Below are positions 6,986-13,571 of a stretch of DNA of 16,622 nucleotides, one piece after another; within the stretch, counting starts at the first letter, position 1; every line of letters begins with the position of its first letter. Location: NCBI GenBank assembly GCA_002406055.1, contig DHMZ01000094.1, forward strand, positions 1-16,622. Reading direction: 5' to 3'. The stretch comes from Spirochaetales bacterium UBA4629 (GTDB lineage Bacteria > Spirochaetota > Spirochaetia > Sphaerochaetales > Sphaerochaetaceae). The notes under the pieces are model-generated. The model made no database searches, had not been told where the DNA came from, and saw nothing but the letters and a program-made list of their open reading frames with translations. Both the position numbers and the translations under genes were made by a program.

Positions 6986-7999
6986 ATGGAAAAAAAGAGA
7001 ATACTAACAGGAGATAGACCAACAGGCAGACTCCATTTAGGCCATTATTGTGGTTCTTTAAAGAATAGAGTAGCACTTCAGGATGAATATGAGGAATTTA
7101 TTCTCATAGCCGATGTTCAAGCCCTTACAACACATTTTGAAAAGCCTGAATTGATTTATGATTCAATCTATCAAATTACGATGGATAACCTATCTGTTGG
7201 TTTGGACCCTGAAAAGGTTACATTTATTCAGCAATCTCAAGTACCATCTATCCATGTTCTAACTATGTTCTATTCTATGATTACCACATGTAATCACCTT
7301 TTAATTAATCCTACAATTAAGAGCGAAGCACGTAATTATGGCTTTCAGAGTGAAAATAGAGAATATGATTTTTCAAAGTTAACATATGGTTTTTTGGGCT
7401 ACCCAGTCAGCCAAACTGCAGATATTACATTCTGCAATGCGGACTTGGTTCCTGTTGGAGAGGATCAGATTCCTCACATTGAATATTCGCGTCGTCTTGT
7501 TAGACGTTTTAATGAGATGTATGGAACATCCATTAAAGAGCCAGAATATAAACTAAGTAGTGTTTCTCGTCTTTGTGGCTTAGATGGAAACTCAAAGATG
7601 GGCAAGAGTCTTGGTAACGCAATCTATCTTTCTGATACTCCTGATGAAGTTTGGTCAAAAATTAGAAATGCAAAGACAGATACAAACCGTATCAGTGTAA
7701 AAATTCCAGGAAATCCTGATGTTTGTTCTGTATATGCTTATCATAAGGCATTTAATGAAGAGGGTGTTGAAGAGATTAGATGTAACTGCACATCTGCATC
7801 AATGGGCTGTGTTCAGTGCAAGAAGATTCTAAATGAAAAGATGAATGCTATGCTTGATCCTATCAGAGAGCGTCGTCATTACTATGAAGAGCATAAGAGT
7901 GATGTAAGAGATATCATCAAGAGTGGTACAAAAAAGGCCAATGAGATAGGAAATAAAAACCTTGATGGAATAATGGAAAAAATGCATATTATGATTTAA
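6986..7999 (+). CDS. trpS: Tryptophanyl-tRNA synthetase with a probable iron-sulfur site
   Basis: Class I aminoacyl-tRNA synthetase that charges tRNA-Trp. The product has 337 residues from the ATG at 6986. An in-frame ATG at 6917 lies within fmdB and would add 23 residues unrelated to the family, while the chosen start has AAAGGA at 6973-6978. The HIGH motif is HLGH at 17-20 in GDRPTGRLHLGHY. The second motif is KMGKS at 204-208, a known variant of KMSKS. In the anticodon-binding region four cysteines at 247, 268, 275 and 278 give C-x20-C-x6-C-x2-C, close to the C-x22-C-x6-C-x2-C pattern that holds a [4Fe-4S] cluster in Thermotoga maritima TrpRS. A fifth cysteine is at 266. The cluster itself is an inference. 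It is the last gene of the ileS operon and ends at a strong terminator. Confidence 0.95.
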   Translation: MEKKRILTGDRPTGRLHLGHYCGSLKNRVALQDEYEEFILIADVQALTTHFEKPELIYDSIYQITMDNLSVGLDPEKVTFIQQSQVPSIHVLTMFYSMITTCNHLLINPTIKSEARNYGFQSENREYDFSKLTYGFLGYPVSQTADITFCNADLVPVGEDQIPHIEYSRRLVRRFNEMYGTSIKEPEYKLSSVSRLCGLDGNSKMGKSLGNAIYLSDTPDEVWSKIRNAKTDTNRISVKIPGNPDVCSVYAYHKAFNEEGVEEIRCNCTSASMGCVQCKKILNEKMNAMLDPIRERRHYYEEHKSDVRDIIKSGTKKANEIGNKNLDGIMEKMHIMI

Positions 8000-8025
8000 A
8001 AAAGCGCTCTTCGGAGCCTTTTTTT
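7998..8025 (+). terminator. Intrinsic terminator after trpS
   Basis: GCTC (8006-8009), loop TTCG (8010-8013) and GAGC (8014-8017) form a UUCG-capped stem. The stem extends past one bulged C to a G-C pair and a run of A-T pairs, and is followed by seven Ts at 8019-8025. The A run on the left side means it may also stop transcription on the opposite strand. Confidence 0.88.
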
Positions 8026-8049
8026 ATTATATTTCTTTCTAATTTCCTA

Positions 8050-8058
8050 TGGTAAAAT
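8050..8058 (+). promoter_or_regulatory. Extended -10 promoter for the outer-membrane-type gene
   Basis: TG at 8050-8051, one base, then TAAAAT at 8053-8058 match an extended -10 element (TGnTATAAT). The hexamer 17 bases upstream (TATTTC) is a poor -35, as is common for this promoter class. Transcription would start near 8065, about 43 bases before the ATG at 8108. Confidence 0.45.
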
Positions 8059-8107
8059 AGGAATAAAAGTAAACATATTCTTTTTAGAACCGAACAGGGT
8101 TACCATC

Positions 8108-8629
8108 ATGAAAAAAACATTTGTGATTTCTATCTTTCTTTTATTTCCAACTTTTTCACTTTTTGCTTTTCCTAGAAATGCTTTTTCATTTGGCCTTTCG
8201 ATTATGGGGGTTCATGGTGTTGAAGAAGAAAAGCGAGATGGTATAGCGGTTGGAGGGTACGTAGAAGATCAATTAATTTTTGGAGAAAAAAACATTGTTA
8301 ACTTTACGACGCTATTAAGAACAGATGTGGGTTATACTGTTGATCAAAGTACGTTATCAGCCTTCTGTTGTAATTATTTTAATGGTGCAGGAATCTTAGT
8401 TCGCCCATTAGGTGGTCTTGAGGTTAATCTTTCTTTAGGTCTTGGACTCTTTTGGGCTATTTCAAAAACTCCTATTTTAGATTTAACTGCTGGAGGTTTA
8501 GCATCTATCAGTTATGCTTTCGGCAAAGATAGAGCTATATTCTTAACATCTGGTATACATACTTCTTATGGCTTTATTTTTAAATCTATATATTATTCAG
8601 GCTACATAGGAAGTGGAATAAGGTTTTAA
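8108..8629 (+). CDS. Exported protein, probable outer-membrane beta-barrel
   Basis: Not recognised as a named family. The 173-residue protein opens with a clear signal peptide (MKKTFVISIFLLF, cleavage likely after the A of SLFA). The mature part alternates short hydrophobic, Gly- and aromatic-rich strands with turns, such as GLEVNLSLGLGLFW and YYSGYIGSGIRF. It ends in Phe, the usual C-terminal signal of outer-membrane barrels handled by the BAM complex. At this size an 8-strand barrel is possible. Two adjacent cysteines (AFCC) lie mid-protein. It stands alone: a terminator lies upstream and the next operon has its own promoter. The ribosome binding site is weak (CAGGG about 9 bases before the ATG). 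Its ligand or role cannot be told; small barrels of this kind in spirochetes are usually annotated as hypothetical. Confidence 0.75.
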   Translation: MKKTFVISIFLLFPTFSLFAFPRNAFSFGLSIMGVHGVEEEKRDGIAVGGYVEDQLIFGEKNIVNFTTLLRTDVGYTVDQSTLSAFCCNYFNGAGILVRPLGGLEVNLSLGLGLFWAISKTPILDLTAGGLASISYAFGKDRAIFLTSGIHTSYGFIFKSIYYSGYIGSGIRF

Positions 8630-8657
8630 AAAGCATGAATAGCAGATAGATTTGTTT

Positions 8658-8686
8658 TTGACTAAATAGGCAAGTTTTTATATAAA
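8658..8686 (+). promoter_or_regulatory. Strong sigma-70-type promoter upstream of the transporter operon
   Basis: TTGACT at 8658-8663 and TATAAA at 8681-8686 each match consensus at 5 of 6 positions and are separated by exactly 17 bases. Transcription would start near 8693, giving a long leader of about 235 bases before the binding-protein gene. That leader contains the hairpin at 8741-8761 and a 21-codon ORF. CAAGTTTTT occurs at 8671-8679, inside the spacer, and again at 8725-8733. Confidence 0.6.
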
Positions 8687-8740
8687 CCAGTCATTACTCT
8701 AGATGAAAATATTAAACTTAAATACAAGTTTTTCTTAGAG

Positions 8741-8768
8741 CCTTTTTCTCTCAGAAGGAGGATTTTTC
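8741..8768 (+). promoter_or_regulatory. Leader hairpin that buries a Shine-Dalgarno sequence, or attenuator/terminator
   Basis: CCTTTTTCT (8741-8749) pairs along its whole length with AGAAGGAGG (8753-8761): seven Watson-Crick and two G-U pairs, with loop CTC. The right arm is a perfect Shine-Dalgarno sequence seven bases before an ATG at 8769, so the folded RNA would block translation of the short ORF. The stem is followed by ATTTTTC, so it could instead end a short RNA of about 75 bases that starts near 8693, or attenuate the operon. The pairing is seen in the sequence; the function is inferred. Confidence 0.5.
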
Positions 8769-8834
8769 ATGCATAAAAAACAATATCATCATTTAAAAAC
8801 ACAAAAAGTCATAACAATATTTTGGAAGTTTTGA
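8769..8834 (+). CDS. Possible 21-residue leader peptide
   Basis: An ATG at 8769-8771 opens a 21-codon frame ending in TGA at 8832-8834. It is preceded by the best Shine-Dalgarno sequence in this part of the window (AGAAGGAGG, 8753-8761) at ideal spacing. The peptide begins MHKKQYHH, is rich in Lys and His, and ends in FWKF. It shows no run of a single amino acid that would mark a classical attenuator. Its start region also resembles that of the binding-protein gene downstream (GGAG, ATTTTT, ATG, run of A), so it may be the decayed start of an older gene copy. It could be a leader peptide, a small protein or a non-coding coincidence. Confidence 0.35.
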   Translation: MHKKQYHHLKTQKVITIFWKF

Positions 8835-8848
8835 AAATAAATTTTAAA
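8831..8848. promoter_or_regulatory. Candidate operator-like imperfect palindrome
   Basis: TTGAAAAT (8831-8838) and ATTTTAAA (8841-8848) form an inverted repeat around AA, matching at 7 of 8 positions. RpiR-family regulators often bind A/T-rich palindromes of GAAA...TTTC type next to the operon they control, and the rpiR-type gene lies in this operon. In such AT-rich DNA a chance match is likely, so this is only a candidate. Confidence 0.2.
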
Positions 8849-8927
8849 GTTTTACAAAAAAATATTGCAAATTTTTTTATGTGTACTATCCTAAATTAAA
8901 TTAGTTTTTATAAAAAAGGAGATTTTT

Positions 8928-9959
8928 ATGAAAAAAACTTTAATGGTTATTATGTTAGCTCTGCTTTCCATGTCTGTTGTTTTTGCACAGGGAGCAGCTG
9001 AGAGCACAGAAAAAAACGAGAGTAAGAATCTTGTCTTAATTACAGCTACATCTTCAGATAATCTTAACGCTGTTGTTCCTGCTTTTGAAGAAAAGTACGG
9101 AATTAAAGTTGAAATTATCACAGGAAGTACAGGTGAAGTCATGGCAAGAATTAAGGCTGAAAAAGATAATCCATCTTGTGATGTTACTTGGGTAGGTGAA
9201 TATCAAGCACTTACAGATAAGGATTTATTTGAGACATATATTGCTTCAACAGATAGTGAATATCCTGAAAAATATAAGAATAAGAGTGGTGTTTTTACAG
9301 CAATCAATGGAACCTGTCCAGTAATTGTTTGGAACACAGAACTTGTTCCTAATGGAATTAAGGGATACAAAGATCTCTTAGATCCAGCGCTAAAGGGAAA
9401 GATTGCATTTGGCGATGCTGGTACATCATCTTCTGCTTATAATCACCTTGAAAACATGCTTATTGATTTTGGTAATGGTGATGTTGAAGCAAAAGAGGGT
9501 TGGGACTATGTTGAAGCTCTTTTAAAACAGTTAGATGGCAGAGTAGTAAATAGCTCTTCAGCAACATACAAAGGCGTTGTATCTGGCGAGTATGCAGTAG
9601 GTCTTGCTTGGGATGCTCCAGCTCTTCAGTTAATTGCATCAAATACACCTAATGTAGATTTTTGTTACATGGAAGAAGGTGCTGCAAGTAAGCTCAGTGG
9701 TATTTGTGTAATTAAGGGTGCAAAGAATCTTGATAACGCAAAGCTTTTTGCTGATTTCCTTTCAAGCAAAGAAGGACAAGCTCTCCTTGCAGAAAACAGT
9801 TCAGGTGCATGTCCTGTAAGAACAGACGTAAACCTTCCTTCCTCAAAAGAAATCATGAAAACAGCAAATATCTTTACAGTTGATTCTGTATGGTCTGCTG
9901 AAGTTAAAAAATCTGTTCAGACAAGATTCACAGATTTACTAACAACAATTGTAAAATAA
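8928..9959 (+). CDS. ABC transporter substrate-binding protein (Fe3+/hexose-phosphate type)
   Basis: Periplasmic binding protein of the bacterial SBP family that contains FbpA (ferric iron) and AfuA (hexose-6-phosphate). The 343-residue protein has a signal peptide with cleavage likely after Ala20 (VFA/QG). The two-lobed fold follows, with typical family segments: the first strand and PAFEEKYGIKV, the CDVTWVGE segment, the PVIVWNTELV hinge region and GEYAVGLAWDAPA (about 220-232). FbpA proteins have a ligand-binding Tyr-Tyr pair after that last strand. Here the corresponding segment is G-L-A-W-D-A-P, so ferric iron is unlikely. The start ATG at 8928 has AAGGAGA at 8916-8922. It is the first gene of an operon with an ATPase, a permease, an RpiR regulator and MurQ, which suggests a phosphorylated sugar, possibly MurNAc-6-phosphate, as ligand. 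The ligand is inferred from context. Confidence 0.88.
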   Translation: MKKTLMVIMLALLSMSVVFAQGAAESTEKNESKNLVLITATSSDNLNAVVPAFEEKYGIKVEIITGSTGEVMARIKAEKDNPSCDVTWVGEYQALTDKDLFETYIASTDSEYPEKYKNKSGVFTAINGTCPVIVWNTELVPNGIKGYKDLLDPALKGKIAFGDAGTSSSAYNHLENMLIDFGNGDVEAKEGWDYVEALLKQLDGRVVNSSSATYKGVVSGEYAVGLAWDAPALQLIASNTPNVDFCYMEEGAASKLSGICVIKGAKNLDNAKLFADFLSSKEGQALLAENSSGACPVRTDVNLPSSKEIMKTANIFTVDSVWSAEVKKSVQTRFTDLLTTIVK

Positions 9960-9978
9960 AAATAGAAAGGGTGGTCAT

Positions 9979-11058
9979 ATGAGTGTATCTATTAGTATAA
10001 AGAATGCTGTAAAAAAATATGGTGAAAACACAATTATTCCCAATTTATCACTTGAAATAAAGAAGGGAGAGTTCTTTACCCTTTTAGGTTCATCTGGTTG
10101 TGGAAAGACCACTTTATTGAGGATGATTGCAGGTTTTAACTCAATTGAAGGTGGGGAGTTCTATTTCAATGATAAGTTAATAAATAATGTCCCCCAAGAT
10201 AAAAGAAACATTGGAATGGTATTTCAGAATTATGCAATATTTCCTCATATGACAACCTTTCAAAATGTAGCTTTTGGCTTAGAAGAGAGAAAAATTAAGG
10301 ACCCTGAAAAAACGGAGCGTGTAAATGAAATGCTTGAAATGGTACAAATCTCTTCTCTAAGAGACCGTAAGCCACAAAATATGAGTGGTGGTCAGCAACA
10401 GCGTATTGCACTTGCTCGTGCTATCGTTATAAGACCAGATGTTCTCTTAATGGATGAACCATTATCTAACTTAGATGCAAAGCTTAGAGTAGAGATGCGT
10501 TCCGCAATCAGAGAAATACAGAAGAAATCAGGTATAACTACTGTATATGTCACTCATGATCAGAGTGAGGCATTAGCTGTTTCAGATAGAATTGCGATAA
10601 TGAATAAGGGTGTAATAATGCAAATTGGTACACCATGGAATGTCTATCGTCACCCAGAAAACTTGTTTGCTGCAACATTTATTGGAGAGAGTAATATCTT
10701 AGATTGTTCTATCATTGGAGATAAGAATGTCGCAATAAATGGTACAGATTATACATTTAATTTGTCACGCATAGATAGTGAAAAAATAAAAAATAAAGAA
10801 GCAAAGCTATGCATACGTCCTGATGAATTTGAGTTTTCTCAATCTGGCATTAAAGCAAAGATAATTGAGAGAACCTTCCTCGGTACAAATTATGATTATG
10901 TTGTTGAACTTGAAAACACAAAGAAAGTAAAGGTCAGCGTTAAATCATCAATTGCTCCAAAAAATGATGGAGAAACTGTATTCTTATCATTTGATAAAGG
11001 GCTTGTGAATGTTTTTGACAGTGAAAGTGAAAAATCTATGATGAGCGATATTCTTTAG
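9979..11058 (+). CDS. ABC transporter ATP-binding protein (FbpC/AfuC-like)
   Basis: Nucleotide-binding subunit that powers import through the adjacent permease, at the inner face of the membrane. The 359-residue protein has Walker A GSSGCGKTT at 37-45, a Q-loop in MVFQNYAIFP, signature MSGGQ at 135-139 (Met in place of the usual Leu), Walker B VLLMDEP with Asp159 and Glu160, D-loop SNLD and the switch His193 in VTHDQSEA. All are intact, so it should hydrolyse ATP. A C-terminal region of about 110 residues (INGTDYTFNL, CIRPDEF, IIERTFLGTNYDYVVEL) is a TOBE-type domain typical of the sugar, polyamine and iron importers of this class. The start has AAAGG at 9966-9970. The stop TAG is part of the AGGAG that serves the permease gene. 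Confidence 0.93.
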   Translation: MSVSISIKNAVKKYGENTIIPNLSLEIKKGEFFTLLGSSGCGKTTLLRMIAGFNSIEGGEFYFNDKLINNVPQDKRNIGMVFQNYAIFPHMTTFQNVAFGLEERKIKDPEKTERVNEMLEMVQISSLRDRKPQNMSGGQQQRIALARAIVIRPDVLLMDEPLSNLDAKLRVEMRSAIREIQKKSGITTVYVTHDQSEALAVSDRIAIMNKGVIMQIGTPWNVYRHPENLFAATFIGESNILDCSIIGDKNVAINGTDYTFNLSRIDSEKIKNKEAKLCIRPDEFEFSQSGIKAKIIERTFLGTNYDYVVELENTKKVKVSVKSSIAPKNDGETVFLSFDKGLVNVFDSESEKSMMSDIL

Positions 11059-11070
11059 GAGACGTTAAAG

Positions 11071-12723
11071 ATGGAAAATAATAAAAAACGCTTCGACTAT
11101 TGGAGTATAGTTACCATTGTCTCTGTCCTGTTTTTTCTAATATTCTTTATCTATCCAGTGTCAAAAATATTTGTTAATAGCGTAATTGATAGTGAAACTG
11201 GCAAGCTTTCACTTTCAGCTTTTAAAAAATTTTTCAGTAGAGAGTATTATACAGTAACTATCTTAAACAGTTTTAAGGTTACATTGGCTGCGACTTTAAT
11301 AACGATGGTTACCGGAACATTAATGGCCTATATAATGAAGACAGTTAGCATTAAAGGAAAGGCCATTGTAGATATGATTGTTATTGTATCTATTCTTTCT
11401 CCTCCATTTATTGGTGCTTATTCTTGGATTATTCTTTTAGGAAGAGCTGGAATAATTACAAAATTCCTTAAAACTATAGGAATCTCTTTCCCTGGTATCT
11501 ATGGCTTTTCTGGTATTCTTTTAGTCTTTGTTGTGAAGATGACACCTCTAATGTACCTCTTTGTTTCTGGTGCCTTAAAGAAAATGGATTCTTCATTAAT
11601 TGAATGTGCAGAAGGAATGGGATGCAAAGGAATAAGGAAAATGAGAAGAATTATTCTTCCCCTTATTCTTCCGACAATACTTAGTTCTGCTTTCCTTGTT
11701 TTTATGCGAATATTCTGTGATTTTGGTACACCAATGCTTATCGGTGAAGGCTACAGAACTATTCCAGTTTTAATCTATAATTCATTTATAGGTGAAATGA
11801 ATCAAGATTATGCTTTTGCCTCAGCAATGAGTGTTATTGTTGTATTCTTCTCTGTAATAATCTTTGCATTGCAACAGCTTTTTGCGTCTAGAACAACAAT
11901 AGAGATGAGCTCTTTAAGACCAATTCAACCCGAAAAAAAGAAGGGGTTCTACAATATTGCATGTCACATATTTACATATTTAGTGGCTCTTCTTGCTTCT
12001 CTGCCATTGGTTGTAGTTGTAGTTCAATCTTTCAAAAAAACAGATGGAATTGTCTATTACAATGAATTTTCTTTGACTAGTTATATAAAAGCATTCTCTC
12101 AATGTGGAAGAGCAATTTTTAACACCTTCTTCTATTCAATCTTAGCAATGGTATTTATTCTTGTAATTGGTGTTCTCTTTAGCTATGTTACAGTTCGAAG
12201 ACCAAGTAAAGTTACAAAGACTATGGATGCTATTACAACATTACCGTATATTATTCCAGGATCAATTATGGGTATTAGCTTAATTCTCGGATTTAATCAT
12301 AAGCCGATAGTTTTAACTGGAACAGCTTTAATAATGATAGTTGCATACATAATAAGAAGAATGCCTTATACGATAAGAAGTAGCAGTGCAATTCTAAGGC
12401 AAATAGATCCTGCTCTTGAAGAGGCTGCATCTTCACTTGGAGCAGATAAGTCTCGAGCTTTCTGGAAGGTTACTTTTCCTGTTATGATTCCTGGTGTTCT
12501 ATCTGGTGCTCTTATGAGCTGGATGAGTATAATTACTGAGTTAAGTTCTACTGTACTACTTTATACAACAAGAACACAAACACTCTCTATTGCTATATAT
12601 CAAGAGGTAATAAGAGGAAACGAGGGAGTAGCATGTGCTCTTTCTTCTATATTATTATTAACAACAATAATAGCTCTTACTGTGTTCTTCAAATTTAGCG
12701 GTAAAAAGGAGATTTCTCTTTGA
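11071..12723 (+). CDS. ABC transporter permease, two fused domains (FbpB/AfuB-like)
   Basis: Membrane channel of the importer. The 550-residue protein is hydrophobic throughout and consists of two homologous halves, each with about six predicted membrane helices. Each half carries an EAA loop that docks to the ATPase: ECAEGMGCKGIRKMRRIILP from residue 178, and EAASSLGADKSRAFWKVTFP from residue 451. The second fits the consensus (EAA, Gly, hydrophobic, Pro) well, while the first has Cys instead of the first Ala. One fused polypeptide in place of two permease subunits is characteristic of the FbpB/AfuB class. Start ATG at 11071 with AGGAG at 11057-11061. The stop TGA overlaps the TTG start of the regulator gene. 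Confidence 0.92.
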   Translation: MENNKKRFDYWSIVTIVSVLFFLIFFIYPVSKIFVNSVIDSETGKLSLSAFKKFFSREYYTVTILNSFKVTLAATLITMVTGTLMAYIMKTVSIKGKAIVDMIVIVSILSPPFIGAYSWIILLGRAGIITKFLKTIGISFPGIYGFSGILLVFVVKMTPLMYLFVSGALKKMDSSLIECAEGMGCKGIRKMRRIILPLILPTILSSAFLVFMRIFCDFGTPMLIGEGYRTIPVLIYNSFIGEMNQDYAFASAMSVIVVFFSVIIFALQQLFASRTTIEMSSLRPIQPEKKKGFYNIACHIFTYLVALLASLPLVVVVVQSFKKTDGIVYYNEFSLTSYIKAFSQCGRAIFNTFFYSILAMVFILVIGVLFSYVTVRRPSKVTKTMDAITTLPYIIPGSIMGISLILGFNHKPIVLTGTALIMIVAYIIRRMPYTIRSSSAILRQIDPALEEAASSLGADKSRAFWKVTFPVMIPGVLSGALMSWMSIITELSSTVLLYTTRTQTLSIAIYQEVIRGNEGVACALSSILLLTTIIALTVFFKFSGKKEISL

Positions 12724-13559
12724 TAGAAAAAATAAAGCAAATATACTCAACGCTTACAGGTAACGATAGGCTTCTTGCAGATTACATTATTGCTAATCCG
12801 GAAGAAGTTGTTACCATGAACATTAATGAACTTGCAAAAAGGGCCTCTGTTTCCTCGTCCTCTGTTAGTAGATTTGCAAAGCTATTGTTTGGAATGACCT
12901 TTCCACAATTTAAAGTTGCAGTAGCTAAAAGTATCAGTCGCTCACAAGATGATGAAAAACATGACTATAATGTAGAGTTAACAGAAAGTCTTTACCAGAT
13001 AGAAAAGAAATATGTTAATAATATAGATAAAGTCTTGAAAGAGGTAATTGGATTAAACAATACTCAGATAATAAACGAAGTAGCATCGGTAATTGCGAAA
13101 AGCGAGAATATTTATATATTTGGAATAGGAGCTTCTGGCTTGGCAACACAAGACTTTGCACAGAAGTTGATAAAATTGGGAAAAAGAGCAATCTTCAATT
13201 TTGATGCTAACCTTGCCATATTGAACTCATCTCTCTGTACATCAAAGGATCTTGTTATTGCAATAAGTTATAGCGGATTAACTAAAGAGGTTCTCATTCC
13301 TGTAAAGAAAGCAAAAAGGCAAAATTGCCCTGTTGTTGCAATTACAGGAGGAAAAAAGAATAGACTTTCATCAATAAGTGATTATGTCCTTTCTATTCCT
13401 CTTGCCGAATCTAAGATTATTCGCCTCACTGCTATTTATTCTCGCTATGGTCAATTTGCGTTAGTAGATATTCTATATCTTGCTGTTATGAAGGAACTAG
13501 GTAAGACGCCAGATGAAATCATGGCTGGATACAAGGATTTACTCTTAGAATTAAAGTAG
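12720..13559 (+). CDS. RpiR/MurR-family transcriptional regulator
   Basis: DNA-binding regulator that senses a phosphorylated sugar. The 279-residue protein has an N-terminal helix-turn-helix of the RpiR type (residues 1 to about 77), with the recognition region NINELAKRASVSSSSVSRFAKLL. A C-terminal SIS sugar-phosphate domain runs from about 110 to 255, with the loops FGIGASG and AISYSGLTKE that hold phosphosugars. The start is TTG at 12720, overlapping the permease stop in the sequence TTGA, with AAGGAGA at 12706-12712; no ATG is suitably placed. In Escherichia coli the relative MurR represses murQP and responds to MurNAc-6-phosphate. Sitting directly before murQ and after the transporter genes, this protein most likely controls its own operon with the same type of ligand. 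This is an inference; repressor is more likely than activator, but both occur in the family. Confidence 0.92.
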   Translation: MIEKIKQIYSTLTGNDRLLADYIIANPEEVVTMNINELAKRASVSSSSVSRFAKLLFGMTFPQFKVAVAKSISRSQDDEKHDYNVELTESLYQIEKKYVNNIDKVLKEVIGLNNTQIINEVASVIAKSENIYIFGIGASGLATQDFAQKLIKLGKRAIFNFDANLAILNSSLCTSKDLVIAISYSGLTKEVLIPVKKAKRQNCPVVAITGGKKNRLSSISDYVLSIPLAESKIIRLTAIYSRYGQFALVDILYLAVMKELGKTPDEIMAGYKDLLLELK

Positions 13560-13571
13560 AAAGGAAATATA

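Noticed and set aside
8835..8927. A second promoter close to the binding-protein gene, for example TTTACA at 8851 or TACTAT at 8884
   Set aside because: The hexamers are not at workable spacing (about 13 or 27 bases), so no convincing pair could be made.
8928..12723. Ferric iron transporter (fbpABC) as the firm function
   Set aside because: The class is right but the Tyr-Tyr iron ligands are not visible in the binding protein, and the operon context is phosphosugar metabolism; only the broad family is claimed.
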